The notes under the pieces are model-generated. The model had not been told where the DNA came from and did not search any database. It saw only the letters and a list, made by a program, of their open reading frames with translations. From Streptomyces antnestii (lineage in GTDB: Bacteria; Actinomycetota; Actinomycetes; Streptomycetales; Streptomycetaceae): a stretch of 64,000 nt of DNA. Positions 24,417 to 33,339 of the stretch are shown here, one piece after another; the stretch's first letter is position 1; each line of letters starts with the position of its first letter. The stretch is taken from NCBI RefSeq assembly GCF_004005495.1, contig NZ_RZYA01000020.1, forward strand, positions 62,001 to 126,000. The letters are read 5' to 3'. Position numbers and translations under genes: made by a program.

Positions 24417-24856
24417 AGGCCGTGGGCTCCGCAACGAGGTCTGAGCCTATCGGGACAGATCCCCCGAACAGCGGAACGCCAGCTCGATGTTGTCTTATTT
24501 TATTGACGTCTGAGGGTGCATCAGACCACGGTAGCCGCCATCCGCACATGCCGCAGGCCCTTCCCAGCCTGTCGGCTCGCTCGTCGCCGTCACCGTGGAA
24601 TTGACGGGATTTCACCTCCCACGGTGATCTCCGCTCTCAGGGGCGCGGGTCATCCCCAGGTATGACACCGGCAACTCCCGTCCGCCCGAAGTCGCCCCCG
24701 GGAACCGGAACTGCGGCTGACTCCACGGCGCACGGCGGCCCCGACGATGGAGAGGTCCCGCCAAAGGGGCCTTCGAAGGGGCCTTCGAAGGGCCCGTCAG
24801 CGGGACCCGCCCAGGGGACCCCCTCCCCATCCGTCGTCCGACAGGAGCACCCTTCC
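24417..24856. other. 440-bp gap: bldA promoter side and ABC-transporter leader
   Basis: The left part must hold the bldA promoter (minus strand; a TAGGCT box lies about 30 nt before the tRNA). An AT-rich patch (TCTTATTTTATTGACG) occurs near 24492-24508. The right part is an open frame in phase with the ABC ATPase from an ATG at 24662, including tandem GGGGCCTTCGAA units (24774-24800) that would encode Gly-Pro-Ser-Lys repeats. I prefer the GTG at 24857 as start. Confidence 0.5.
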
Positions 24857-25627
24857 GTGACCACCACCCCCATCGCCGGCAAGGCCACCGCCGTGGCCGC
24901 GCGCGCCACAGATCTGTCCAAGGTCTACGGACAGGGCGAGACCCAGGTGGTCGCGCTCGACCGGGTCTCCGTCGACTTCCGGCAGGCCGAGTTCACGGCG
25001 ATCATGGGCCCCTCGGGGTCCGGCAAGTCGACCCTGATGCACTGCGTCGCCGGCCTCGACACCTTCTCCTCGGGCTCCGTCCGCATCGGCGACACGGAGC
25101 TGGGCGCCCTGAAGGACAAGCAGCTCACCCACCTGCGCCGGGACAAGATCGGCTTCATCTTCCAGGCGTTCAACCTGCTGCCCACCCTGACGGCCCTGGA
25201 GAACATCACGCTCCCCATGGACATCGCGGGCCGTAAGCCGGACAAGCAGTGGCTGGAGAACGTGATCGCGATGGTGGGCCTGTCCGACCGGCTCGGCCAC
25301 CGGCCCTCGCAGCTCTCCGGCGGCCAGCAGCAGCGCGTGGCCGTGGCCCGCGCGCTGGCCTCCCGGCCCGAGATCATCTTCGGTGACGAGCCGACCGGAA
25401 ACCTGGACTCGCGCTCGGGCGCCGAGGTCCTCGGCTTCCTGCGCAACTCCGTACGCGAGCTGGGCCAGACCGTGGTCATGGTCACCCACGACCCGGTCGC
25501 GGCGGCCTACGCGGACCGCGTGATCTTCCTGGCCGACGGCCGAATCGTGGACGAGGCCCACGCCCCGACCCCGGACACGGTCCTGGACCGCATGAAGCAG
25601 TTCGACGCGAAGGTCCGGACGAGCTAA
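24857..25627 (+). CDS. ABC transporter ATP-binding protein (MacB/LolD type)
   Basis: 256 residues from the GTG at 24857, preceded by AGGAG at good spacing. Walker A is GPSGSGKST (51-59), the Q-loop region is FIFQAFNLLPTLTALENI, the signature is LSGGQQQRVAVARAL, Walker B is EIIFGDEPTGNLDSR, and the H-loop is MVTHDP. It energises the FtsX-type permease encoded 115 bp downstream. The class works on envelope processes (lipoprotein or peptide extrusion, signalling) rather than nutrient import. It is closely similar to the ATPase at 56167-56955. An in-frame upstream ATG would add a Gly-Pro-Ser-Lys-rich extension that no family member needs. Confidence 0.92.
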   Translation: MTTTPIAGKATAVAARATDLSKVYGQGETQVVALDRVSVDFRQAEFTAIMGPSGSGKSTLMHCVAGLDTFSSGSVRIGDTELGALKDKQLTHLRRDKIGFIFQAFNLLPTLTALENITLPMDIAGRKPDKQWLENVIAMVGLSDRLGHRPSQLSGGQQQRVAVARALASRPEIIFGDEPTGNLDSRSGAEVLGFLRNSVRELGQTVVMVTHDPVAAAYADRVIFLADGRIVDEAHAPTPDTVLDRMKQFDAKVRTS

Positions 25628-25742
25628 GCCCCTGAAAGGGGCGCGGGGAACTGCGCGAGCAACCACAACGAACCCGCACCCCGCCCACGATCCCGCACCG
25701 GCCAAAGCGCAACCGCGCCCGCACCCTGGACTGAGTACCCCC
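25628..25742. repeat. Intergenic element between ABC ATPase and permease
   Basis: Begins with AGCCCCTGAAAGGGGCGCGG, a small hairpin (CCCCTGAAAGGGG), followed by GGAACTGCGCGAGCAACCAC. From memory this is a version of a short sequence repeated between genes in many Streptomyces genomes. It sits inside what should be an operon. Confidence 0.5.
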
Positions 25743-28274
25743 ATGTTCCGAACAGCCATGCGCAGCGTCCTCGCTCACAAGGCGAGACTCCTGATGACCG
25801 TCCTCGCCGTCATGCTCGGCGTCGCCTTCGTCTCCGGCACCCTGGTCTTCACGAACACCATCTCCGACGCCTTCCAGAAAAGCTCCGCCAAGGGCTTCGA
25901 CCAGGTCGACGTCGCCGTCACTCCGAAGAGCGGCACGTCCCGGGGCGACCAGGTCGGCCGGGACGCCCAGCTCACGCAGGCCACCCTGGACCGGGCCGCG
26001 CAGGCGCCCGGCGCCGCCTCCGCGATCGGCGTCGTCAGCGGCTTCGCGGCCGTGGCCGACAAGGACGGCAAGCTCGTCGGCAGCGGCTTCTCCACCCAGG
26101 GCGCCAACTACTGGGGCGACAAGGACCCGCGCTACCCCCTCGAGAGCGGCAGGGCGCCCCACGGTGCGGGCGAGGTCGTCCTCGACGCGCAGACCGCGAA
26201 GCGCGCCGGCTACAAGGTCGGCGACACCGTACGGATGTCCATCGACGGGCCCGTCCTGACGCCCACCGTCACCGGCATCTTCAGCACCGACGACGGCAAC
26301 GTCGCGGCCGGCGGCAGCCTCGCCCTGTTCGACACGGCGACCGCGCAGCGACTCCTGCACAAGCAGGGCTCGTACGACGAGATCGATGTGAAGGCCGCGG
26401 CCGGCACCGGCCAGGGCGCCCTGCGCAGCGCGCTCGACAAGGTTCTGCCGAAGGGTCAGGCCGAGACCACGACCGGCAAGCAGCTCGCCGACGACCAGGC
26501 CGAGCAGATCTCGTCCAGCATGAGCTCGATGAAGTCGACCCTGCTGGTGTTCGCCGGGATCGCGCTGTTCGTCGGCGTCTTCATCATCACCAACACGTTC
26601 ACGATGCTCGTCGCCCAGCGCACCAAGGAACTCGCGCTGATGCGGGCCGTCGGCGCCTCGCGGCGGCAGGTCACGCGCTCCGTCCTCGCCGAGGCCTTCC
26701 TGGTCGGCGCGGTCGCGGCCGTCGCCGGGCTCGCGGCCGGTGTCGGGATCGGCGCCGGGCTGCGCTCCCTGATGGGCGCCACCGACGCGCAGATCCCCGA
26801 CGGGCCGCTGGTCGTCTCGCCCGGCACGGTCGTCACCTCGCTCGTCGTCGGTGTCGTCATCACGATGCTGGCCGCGTGGCTGCCGGGCCGCCGGGCCGCG
26901 AAGATCCCGCCGGTCGCGGCGATGAGCAGCGTGCACGCCACGGCGACCACCCGCTCCCTCGTCGTACGGAACACGATCGGCGCCCTGTTCTCGGCGGCCG
27001 GCGTCGCCTGCTCGCTGTACGCGACGACGATGAGCGACGGCACCTCGGCGCAGACCCCCCTGGGCCTGGGCGCGGGCCTCCTGGTGATCGGCGTCTTCGT
27101 CCTCACCCCGCTCCTGTCCCGCCCGGTCATCGCGGCCGCGGGACCCGTCCTGCGCGTCTTCGGGATCTCCGGGAAGCTGGCCCGTCAGAACGCGGTCCGC
27201 AACCCGCGCCGCACCGCCGCGACCGCCTCCGCCCTGATGATCGGCCTCACCCTGATCACCGGCATGACTGTCGTCGCGGGCAGCGCCCAGCAGGCCATCG
27301 ACAAGATGGCGTCGTCCGCCCTCAAGGCCGACTACGTGGTCTCGATGGCGAACCGGAACCCCCTCTCCCCCGAGGTCGCCGGCAAGCTCGCGAAGGTCGA
27401 CGGGGTCACCGCCACCAGCGGCCTGAGCAGCGAGCCGTCCCGCGTCGACGGGAAGACCGAGTTCCTGACGGGCGTCGACGGCGCGACGATCGGCGCGCTC
27501 ACCGACCTCAGGGTCGAGAGCGGCGCGTTCAGGGTCGGCGGCCGTGACGTGGTCGTCGACGACAAGACGGCCAAGGACCACGGCTGGCACACCGGTTCGG
27601 CGTTCACCACGCACTTCGAGGACGGCAAGAGGCAGCGGCTGACCGTCGCCGGGGTCTACGAGGGCAACGACATGATGCGCGGCATCATGCTGGACTCCGC
27701 CGTCCTCACCCCGCACGTCGCGCACCCCGCCGACCTTCAGGTGATGGTGAAGACCGACGGCGGCACGTCCGGCGCCGCCAAGGACCGGATCGAGAAGGCG
27801 CTCGGCGACAACCCGGCGGTCCTCGTCCAGGACAAGCAGGACATCTCCAACGCCATCTCGAAGATGTTCACCCTGATGCTGAACATGCTCTACGGCCTGC
27901 TCGCCATGGCGGTGATCGTCGCGGTCCTCGGCGTCATCAACACCCTGGCCATGTCGGTCTTCGAGCGCTCGCAGGAGATCGGCATGCTGCGGGCGATCGG
28001 CCTCGACCGCAAGGGCGTCAAGCGGATGGTGCGTCTGGAGTCGCTGGTGATCTCGCTGTTCGGCGGGGTGCTCGGCGTCGGCCTCGGCGTGTTCTTCGGC
28101 TGGGCGGCCGGCCGGCTGCTCGCGACGTCCCTGTCGACGTACGAGCTGGTCCTGCCCTGGGGCCGGATCGGGGTGTTCCTCGCGCTCGCCGCTGTCGTGG
28201 GCATCCTGGCGGCGCTGTGGCCGGCCCGTCGCGCGGCCCGCCTGAACATGCTGGCGGCCATCAAGTCGGAGTAG
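25743..28274 (+). CDS. FtsX-like ABC transporter permease
   Basis: 843 residues. An N-terminal helix (LLMTVLAVMLGVAFVSGTLVF) precedes a large extracytoplasmic domain (about 45-255). Three helices follow (STLLVFAGIALFVGVFIITN onward) with the FtsX block MLVAQRTKELALMRAVGASR. A central pair of helices, a second external domain, and a second FtsX unit (ALVIMAL-type helices; SVFERSQEIGMLRAIGLDRK) end the protein. This is the duplicated FtsX permease layout of MacB-like exporters. Its partner ATPase is immediately upstream. It resembles the permease at 53591-56170 over its whole length. The substrate is unknown. Confidence 0.9.
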   Translation: MFRTAMRSVLAHKARLLMTVLAVMLGVAFVSGTLVFTNTISDAFQKSSAKGFDQVDVAVTPKSGTSRGDQVGRDAQLTQATLDRAAQAPGAASAIGVVSGFAAVADKDGKLVGSGFSTQGANYWGDKDPRYPLESGRAPHGAGEVVLDAQTAKRAGYKVGDTVRMSIDGPVLTPTVTGIFSTDDGNVAAGGSLALFDTATAQRLLHKQGSYDEIDVKAAAGTGQGALRSALDKVLPKGQAETTTGKQLADDQAEQISSSMSSMKSTLLVFAGIALFVGVFIITNTFTMLVAQRTKELALMRAVGASRRQVTRSVLAEAFLVGAVAAVAGLAAGVGIGAGLRSLMGATDAQIPDGPLVVSPGTVVTSLVVGVVITMLAAWLPGRRAAKIPPVAAMSSVHATATTRSLVVRNTIGALFSAAGVACSLYATTMSDGTSAQTPLGLGAGLLVIGVFVLTPLLSRPVIAAAGPVLRVFGISGKLARQNAVRNPRRTAATASALMIGLTLITGMTVVAGSAQQAIDKMASSALKADYVVSMANRNPLSPEVAGKLAKVDGVTATSGLSSEPSRVDGKTEFLTGVDGATIGALTDLRVESGAFRVGGRDVVVDDKTAKDHGWHTGSAFTTHFEDGKRQRLTVAGVYEGNDMMRGIMLDSAVLTPHVAHPADLQVMVKTDGGTSGAAKDRIEKALGDNPAVLVQDKQDISNAISKMFTLMLNMLYGLLAMAVIVAVLGVINTLAMSVFERSQEIGMLRAIGLDRKGVKRMVRLESLVISLFGGVLGVGLGVFFGWAAGRLLATSLSTYELVLPWGRIGVFLALAAVVGILAALWPARRAARLNMLAAIKSE

Positions 28275-28282
28275 CGGCACGA

Positions 28283-28323
28283 CAGGTGGGGCGCCCCGGC
28301 ACGATGCCGGGGCGCCCCACCTG
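28283..28323. terminator. Bidirectional hairpin terminator
   Basis: Perfect 19-bp stem (outer part CAGGTGGGGCGCC) with a 3-nt loop CGA, between the convergent ABC permease and the CFA-type methyltransferase gene. Confidence 0.85.
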
Positions 28324-28336
28324 TGTGTCCGGGCCG

Positions 28337-29635
28337 TCAGTTCCAGGTACGCGCCCGCAGGGGCATACCGGGCTCGCCCGAGACGGGTGTCTTCACGGCG
28401 AGGATCTGGTTCACGCCGATCTTGTTGCGCTCGAAGCTCAGCGCGCACGCCGCCATGTACAGGCGCCAGATGCGGGCCCTGCCCGGGCTGGTGAGCTGTA
28501 CGGCGACCGCCCAGTCGGACTCCAGGTTGGCGACCCAGCGGCGCAGCGTGAGCGCGTAGTGCTCGCGGATCGCCTCCAGGTCCCTGACCTCGAACCCGGC
28601 CCGCTCCAGGAGCCCGGTCGTCGTACCGACCGGCGCGAGCTCCCCGTCCGGGAAGACGTACGCGTCGATGAACTCGTCGACCTCGTACGTCGACTCGTCC
28701 TTCTGCGGGCGCCGACCGATCTGGTGGTTGAGGAGCCGGCCGCCCGGCTTGAGGAGGCCGTACAGCACCTCGGCGTACTCCAGGTACCGTGCCGAGCCGA
28801 CGTGTTCGGCCATGCCGATGGACGAGATCGCGTCGAAGGGGCCGTCGCGGACGTCGCGGTAGTCCTGGACCCGGATCTCGACCCGGTCGGTCAGCCCCTC
28901 CTCGGCCACCCGCTTGCGGGCGTACGCGGCCTGCTCCTGGGAGAGCGTGATGCCGACGACACTGACGCCGTACTCGCGGGCGGCGTGGATGGCCATGGAG
29001 CCCCAGCCGCAGCCGACGTCGAGCAGGCGCTGACCGGGTGCCAGGCCGAGCTTGCGGCAGACGAGTTCGAGCTTGTCGCGCTGGGCGTCCTCCAGGGTGC
29101 CGTCCGGGGAGTCCCAGTACGCGCACGAGTAGACCATCGAGGTGCCGAGGACCAGCTCGTAGAAGTCGTTGCCGACGTCGTAGTGGTGGCTGATGGCCCG
29201 TCGGTCGCTGCCCTTGGTGTGGCGGTGGAGGCGGCCGTGGCGGCGCATCTCCTCACCCGGCGGGGCCGGCGGCGGGAAGGGCCCGGCGAGCCGGAACAGC
29301 TGGCGGACGGCGGCCCTGACCCTCGGTTCCTTCAGCGCCTCGACGAGGCTTCTGGTCTCGTCCTCGGGGCGCTCCCAGATCAGCCCGGCCATCCGGTCGA
29401 GAGCGTCGTACAGGTCGCCCTCGACGTCCAGGTCACCGGCCACCCAGGCGCGGGCGAGGCCGAGTTCCCCCGGCTTCCACAGCAGGCGGCGCAGGGCTCG
29501 GCGGTTGCGTACGACGAGGACGGGCCCGCCCGGCGGACCGGCCTCCGAACCGTCCCAGGCACGCAGGCGTACGGGCAGCGGTGCTCCGAGTAGCTGTTCG
29601 GCGAGGTTCTTCAGCCGCAGTGCGGCGTTCGACAT
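28337..29635 (-). CDS. Cyclopropane-fatty-acyl-phospholipid synthase family methyltransferase
   Basis: 432 residues from the ATG at 29635 with GGAGG 8 nt upstream. The N-terminal 130 residues are the lipid-binding part of the family (AWVAGDLDVEGDLYDALDRM). The SAM domain starts at ISHHYDVGNDFYELVLG and has the binding loop LLDVGCGWGSMAIHAAREYG, then SIGMAEHVG and YVFPDGELAPVG, all CFA signatures. It probably adds a methylene or methyl group to unsaturated acyl chains of phospholipids at the membrane face. The exact product (cyclopropane or branched) cannot be told. It lies downstream of ndh on the same strand, with ndh's terminator between. Confidence 0.9.
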   Translation of the reverse strand: MSNAALRLKNLAEQLLGAPLPVRLRAWDGSEAGPPGGPVLVVRNRRALRRLLWKPGELGLARAWVAGDLDVEGDLYDALDRMAGLIWERPEDETRSLVEALKEPRVRAAVRQLFRLAGPFPPPAPPGEEMRRHGRLHRHTKGSDRRAISHHYDVGNDFYELVLGTSMVYSCAYWDSPDGTLEDAQRDKLELVCRKLGLAPGQRLLDVGCGWGSMAIHAAREYGVSVVGITLSQEQAAYARKRVAEEGLTDRVEIRVQDYRDVRDGPFDAISSIGMAEHVGSARYLEYAEVLYGLLKPGGRLLNHQIGRRPQKDESTYEVDEFIDAYVFPDGELAPVGTTTGLLERAGFEVRDLEAIREHYALTLRRWVANLESDWAVAVQLTSPGRARIWRLYMAACALSFERNKIGVNQILAVKTPVSGEPGMPLRARTWN

Positions 29636-29810
29636 GGCGCACACCTCCGTGAGGACGGATCCCGGAACGGTCCAACACCACGTAAACACCAACAGGGCGC
29701 TCGCGCAGTCCCGTTACTGCGTTACGGATCGGCAAAAATGCATGCAGCCGCCACGTATGTCGGGGTGCCGGGTGCCTTCCGGGACGCCGAAGGGGGCGCT
29801 TCCGAGAACG

Positions 29811-29852
29811 CCGAAGGGGCGCTCGCACCACGGATGGCGAGCGCCCCTTCGG
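29811..29852 (-). terminator. Hairpin terminator after ndh
   Basis: Perfect 16-bp stem (CCGAAGGGGCGCTCGC and its complement) with a 10-nt loop, 20 nt after the ndh stop. A partial copy of the left arm lies nearby at 29787-29799. Confidence 0.8.
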
Positions 29853-29871
29853 GGTGATGCGGGACCTGAGG

Positions 29872-31263
29872 TCAGGAGGCCTTGGCCTTCTCCTCGACCT
29901 TCGGCTTGTCGGCGGCGGGCGGGGCCGGCGCCGGCTTGGCGGCCTCGTAGAACTCCTCGCGCGGAGTCTCCAGGGCGCCGAGCGCGGTGATGTCGCGCTT
30001 CTGGAACATGTTGATCGTCCACTCGGCGATCACACGGATCTTGCGGTTGTACGTCGGCATCGCCATGCCGTGGTAGCCACGGTGCATGTACCAGGCGAGA
30101 CGGCCCTTGAGCTTGATCTTCATCTTGCCCATGACGATCATCGCGACGCCCTTGTGCAGGCCGAGACCCGCGACCGCGCCCTTGTTGGCGTGGCTGTACT
30201 CCTTCTGCGGGAAGCCCCGCATGCCGGAGACCACGTTGTCGCCGAGGACCTTGGCCTGACGCATGGCGTGCTGCGCGTTCGGCGGGCACCAGGCGTTCGG
30301 GTTGCCGGCCTTGCGGCCGACCAGGTCCGGAACCTGGGCGTTGTCGCCCGCGGCCCAGATGTAGTCGGTGCCCTGCACCTGGAGGGTGGCGGAGGTGTCC
30401 ACGTGGCCGCGCGGGCCGAGCGGGAGACCGAAGCGCGCGAGGGCCGGGTTCGGCTTGACGCCGGCGGTCCACACGACCGTGTTGGAGTCGACCTCGAGGC
30501 CGTTGCTGAGCACGACGTGACCGTCGACGCAGGAGGGCATCGTGGTGCCGAGGTAGATCTCGATACCGCGGGACTCCAGGTGCTTCTTGCCGTACTGGCC
30601 GAGCTCGGGCCCGACCTCGGGCAGCACCTTGTCGGCGGCGTCGACGAGCACGAAGCGCATGTCCTCGCGCTTCACGTTCTTGTAGAACTTGGCCGCGTCG
30701 CGCGCCAGGTCCTCGACCTCACCGATCGTCTCGGCGCCCGCGAAGCCACCGCCGACGAAGACGAAGGTGAGCGCCTTGCGGCGGATCTCCTCGTCCGTCG
30801 TGGACTCGGCCTTGTCGAGCTGCTCGAGCACGTGGTTGCGCAGGCCGATGGCCTCCTCGACACCCTTCATACCGATGCCCACCTCGGCCAGGCCGGGGGT
30901 CGGGAAGGTGCGGGAGACCGCGCCGAGCGCGATCACCAGGAAGTCGAAGGGAACCTCGTACGCCTCGCCGACGAGCGGGGCGACCGTGGCGACCTTGCGG
31001 TCCTGGTCGATGGTGGTGACCCGGCCGGTGAGAATCTCGGCTCCGGGCACAGCGCGTCGCAGGGGCACGACGACGTTGCGCGGCGAGATGCTGCCGGCGG
31101 CGGTTTCGGGGAGGAAGGGCTGGTAGGTCATGTACGAGCGCGGGTCCACGACCGTGACGGTCGCTTCCGCATAACGCATCTTCTTGAGAATGCGTCGTGC
31201 TGCGTACAGGCCTACGTACCCACCGCCTACTACGAGGATCCTGGGACGCTCCGTGGTGCTCAT
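29872..31263 (-). CDS. ndh: Type II NADH dehydrogenase (NDH-2)
   Basis: 463 residues, a single-subunit non-proton-pumping NADH:quinone oxidoreductase on the inner membrane face. The FAD motif ILVVGGGYVGLYAARRI is at the front, the NADH motif FVFVGGGFAGAETIGEVEDL near residue 167, and the second FAD block YIWAAGDNAQVPD near 305. QHAMRQAKVLGDNV and the basic C-terminal helix region (MKIKLKGRLAWYMHRGYHGM) fit membrane attachment. The tail is Lys/Ala/Pro-rich. A Rex-like palindrome about 310 bp upstream (31573-31591) suggests redox control. Confidence 0.93.
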   Translation of the reverse strand: MSTTERPRILVVGGGYVGLYAARRILKKMRYAEATVTVVDPRSYMTYQPFLPETAAGSISPRNVVVPLRRAVPGAEILTGRVTTIDQDRKVATVAPLVGEAYEVPFDFLVIALGAVSRTFPTPGLAEVGIGMKGVEEAIGLRNHVLEQLDKAESTTDEEIRRKALTFVFVGGGFAGAETIGEVEDLARDAAKFYKNVKREDMRFVLVDAADKVLPEVGPELGQYGKKHLESRGIEIYLGTTMPSCVDGHVVLSNGLEVDSNTVVWTAGVKPNPALARFGLPLGPRGHVDTSATLQVQGTDYIWAAGDNAQVPDLVGRKAGNPNAWCPPNAQHAMRQAKVLGDNVVSGMRGFPQKEYSHANKGAVAGLGLHKGVAMIVMGKMKIKLKGRLAWYMHRGYHGMAMPTYNRKIRVIAEWTINMFQKRDITALGALETPREEFYEAAKPAPAPPAADKPKVEEKAKAS

Positions 31264-31776
31264 GCCATCGAGTATCCACCTGTCTGGAGGGGGTCGCTCG
31301 TGCGCCCCTTCACAAGCTTATGCAGTGCCTCTGCTACACTGCGCCGCCCACGTGACCCAGGTCATGGCCCTCAAAGGGAACCGCGGCGTCACTCCACTCG
31401 TTGCACACCCCTCTTGAGCTGCCGCTCCGGGCCTGGCACCGCCCTGGACCACTCCCCCGGCCGAGCTCCGGACTACGGATCCCGCACCCCTCCGCGCGAC
31501 CCCCGCCAGAGCCCTCGGACCCCCTTCACCGGACCAGAAGGCCCCGAACCGCGCCCAACAGGCGCGAATTCCTTGTGAAGAACTTCACGAACTTTCTCGG
31601 CGGCGTGTCGTGCAGGGGCCCCAAAACCCACTTTCACCGCGCTCAAACACCCTCCCCGCCGCTCAAACGAAGGCAGTTCCGGGGGTCCGGCAATCGATCG
31701 GAAGGAGGTTGAAGGAAGGTCCGCTACGGACCGGGAGGCCGACCGAAGGAGGACCGAGGGAGGACCGGGGGAGCTC
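31264..31776. other. 513-bp gap between ndh and ppx
   Basis: No convincing gene. It contains a Rex-like palindrome (31573-31591), a CGGCATCTGCTACACT-like AT-poor promoter patch near 31320-31345 in the opposite sense, and a long purine-rich tract on the plus strand (31697-31775, repeated GGAGGACCG units). It probably serves as a long ndh promoter or leader region. Confidence 0.5.
31573..31591. promoter_or_regulatory. Rex-type operator candidate upstream of ndh
   Basis: TTGTGAAGAACTTCACGAA contains the perfect dyad GTGAAG-AA-CTTCAC and matches the known Streptomyces Rex consensus TGTGAACGCGTTCACA at the conserved outer half-sites. Rex senses the NADH/NAD ratio and controls respiratory genes, so a site ahead of ndh makes sense. 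Confidence 0.6.
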
Positions 31777-32721
31777 CTACGCGATCGACCACGCAATGCC
31801 GTCAAGGATGTCGTGCTCGCTCACCACGACCTCCTTCGCACCCGTCCACTCCATGATCAGGCGCAGCACCAGCGCGCCGGAGGCGATCACGTCGACCCGG
31901 CCCGGGTGGATCACCGGGTTCAGGGAGCGCTGGTCGTGCGTCGACATCAGCAGCCAGTCCGTCAGCTCGGCGACCCGCTCGTAGGAGATACGGGAGTGGT
32001 GGATGGCCACCGAGTCGTACTCCTTCAGACCCAGCGCGAGCGCGGCGACCGTCGTCACCGAGCCGGCCAGGCCGACGAGCGTACGGGCCGCGGTCAGCGG
32101 GACGGTCTGCGTCACCAGGTCGAGCGCCGCGACGACGTCCTCGCGGATCGCCTCGATCTGCGCGGCGGCCGGCGGGTCGGTGACCTTGCCGTCCTCCCCC
32201 ACGAGGTGGCGCTCCGTCATGCGCACGCAGCCGATGTCCACGGAACGCGCGGCGGCGACCGTGTCGTCACCCACGACGAACTCCGTCGAACCGCCGCCGA
32301 TGTCCACGACCAGGTACGGCTGGTCCAGGTCGGCCCGGCCCGTCAGCTCCTTCGTCGCGCCCGTGAAGGAGAACTGCGCCTCCTGGTCACCGGTGATGAC
32401 CTCGGGCTCGACACCCAGGATCTCCACGACGCCGCGCACGAAGTCGTCCCTGTTCTCCGCGTCGCGGGACGCGGAGGTAGCCACGAAGCGGAGCTTCTCG
32501 GCGCCGTGCTCCTTTATGACGGCCGCGTACTCGCGACAGGCCGCGAACGTGCGCTCCAGGGCCTCGGGCGCGAGTCGTCCGGTGCGGTCGACGCCCTGGC
32601 CGAGCCGCACGATCTTCATGCGGCGGTCCAGGTCGACGAGTTCACCGGTCTCCGGGTCAGCGTCGGCGACGAGCAGGCGGATCGAGTTCGTACCGCAGTC
32701 GATCGCGGCGACCCGGGTCAC
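31777..32721 (-). CDS. ppx: Ppx/GppA-type exopolyphosphatase
   Basis: 314 residues from a GTG at 32719-32721 that overlaps the upstream stop (GTGA). The ASKHA-fold phosphate-1 motif AAIDCGTNSIRLLVAD is at the very start, which fixes the start codon. The phosphate-2 motif YLVVDIGGGSTEFVVGDD is near residue 140. It carries the block FVATSASRDAENRDDF and a C-terminal GALVLRLIMEWTGAKEVVVSEHDILDG. It releases phosphate from polyphosphate, or from guanosine pentaphosphate. The short length matches actinobacterial Ppx. It ends the leftward eno-divIC-DUF501-ppx run. Confidence 0.9.
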   Translation of the reverse strand: MTRVAAIDCGTNSIRLLVADADPETGELVDLDRRMKIVRLGQGVDRTGRLAPEALERTFAACREYAAVIKEHGAEKLRFVATSASRDAENRDDFVRGVVEILGVEPEVITGDQEAQFSFTGATKELTGRADLDQPYLVVDIGGGSTEFVVGDDTVAAARSVDIGCVRMTERHLVGEDGKVTDPPAAAQIEAIREDVVAALDLVTQTVPLTAARTLVGLAGSVTTVAALALGLKEYDSVAIHHSRISYERVAELTDWLLMSTHDQRSLNPVIHPGRVDVIASGALVLRLIMEWTGAKEVVVSEHDILDGIAWSIA

Positions 32722-33248
32722 TCGCCCTCCTCGGGCGCGGCCGACACGCACGGGCCCTTCGCCCACCACTCCGGCAGCATCGCGATCGCCTCGTCGCCCA
32801 GCGGGTTCACACCCGGGCCCGCGGCCAGCGAGTGACCGACCAGGACGTGCAGACACTTCACCCGGTCCGGCATACCGCCCGCGCTCGGGAAGCCCTCCAG
32901 GACCTCGATCGCGTCACGGCGCGCGATGTAGTCCTCGTGCGCCGCCCGGTACGCGGCCGCGAGCTCCGGGTCGGTCTGCAGACGCTCCGTCATCTCCTTC
33001 ATGACGCCGTTCGCCTCCAGCGTGCCGATCGCGGAGGCCGCGCGCGGGCACGTGAGGTAGTACGTCGTCGGGAACGGCGTGCCGTCCTCGAGCCGCGGGG
33101 CCGTCTCGACCACGTCCGGGTTGCCGCACGGGCAGCGGTGCGCGATGGCCCGCAGGCCGCGCGGCGGGCGCCCGAGCTGCTCCTTGAACGCGTGGATGTC
33201 GGCGTCCGTGGGCGTCGTCGGCTCGGTCTGGGGCGGGGGCGTGTCCAT
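32718..33248 (-). CDS. DUF501 domain protein
   Basis: 176 residues making up one DUF501 domain: DADIHAFKEQLGRPPRGLRA, then HRCPCGNPDVVETAPRLEDG with two Cys, and TTYYLTCPRAASAIGTLEAN with a third. Later GMPDRVKCLHVLVGHSLAAG ends the conserved core. The Cys/His pattern could bind metal. The family is nearly always found between divIC and ppx in actinobacteria, as here, but its function is unknown. Tandem GGTGAACTTC repeats lie just upstream of the start. Confidence 0.85.
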   Translation of the reverse strand: MDTPPPQTEPTTPTDADIHAFKEQLGRPPRGLRAIAHRCPCGNPDVVETAPRLEDGTPFPTTYYLTCPRAASAIGTLEANGVMKEMTERLQTDPELAAAYRAAHEDYIARRDAIEVLEGFPSAGGMPDRVKCLHVLVGHSLAAGPGVNPLGDEAIAMLPEWWAKGPCVSAAPEEGE

Positions 33249-33268
33249 GCCTGGCTGGCTTTCCTTCA

Positions 33269-33310
33269 GTGAACTTCGGTGAGCTCGGTGAACTTCGGTG
33301 AACTTCGGTG
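33269..33310. repeat. Tandem GTGAACTTCG repeats
   Basis: Four imperfect 9-10 bp units (GTGAACTTCG, GTGAGCTCG, GTGAACTTCG, GTGAACTTCG) between divIC and the DUF501 gene. They may be slippage products. Confidence 0.75.
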
Positions 33311-33339
33311 GATATCAGGGGACTCGGGGTTCGGGTGGG

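Noticed and set aside
24662..24856. N-terminal extension of the first ABC ATPase from ATG 24662
   Set aside because: It would encode low-complexity Gly-Pro-Ser-Lys repeats with no counterpart in the paralogue at 56167-56955; the GTG at 24857 has a good ribosome site.
25482..29126. 1214-residue open frame on the minus strand across the ABC permease
   Set aside because: Composition is Arg/Gly/Asp/His with no domain; it is antisense to a clear FtsX permease and results from high GC. The C-terminal part only shadows the CFA gene in another frame.
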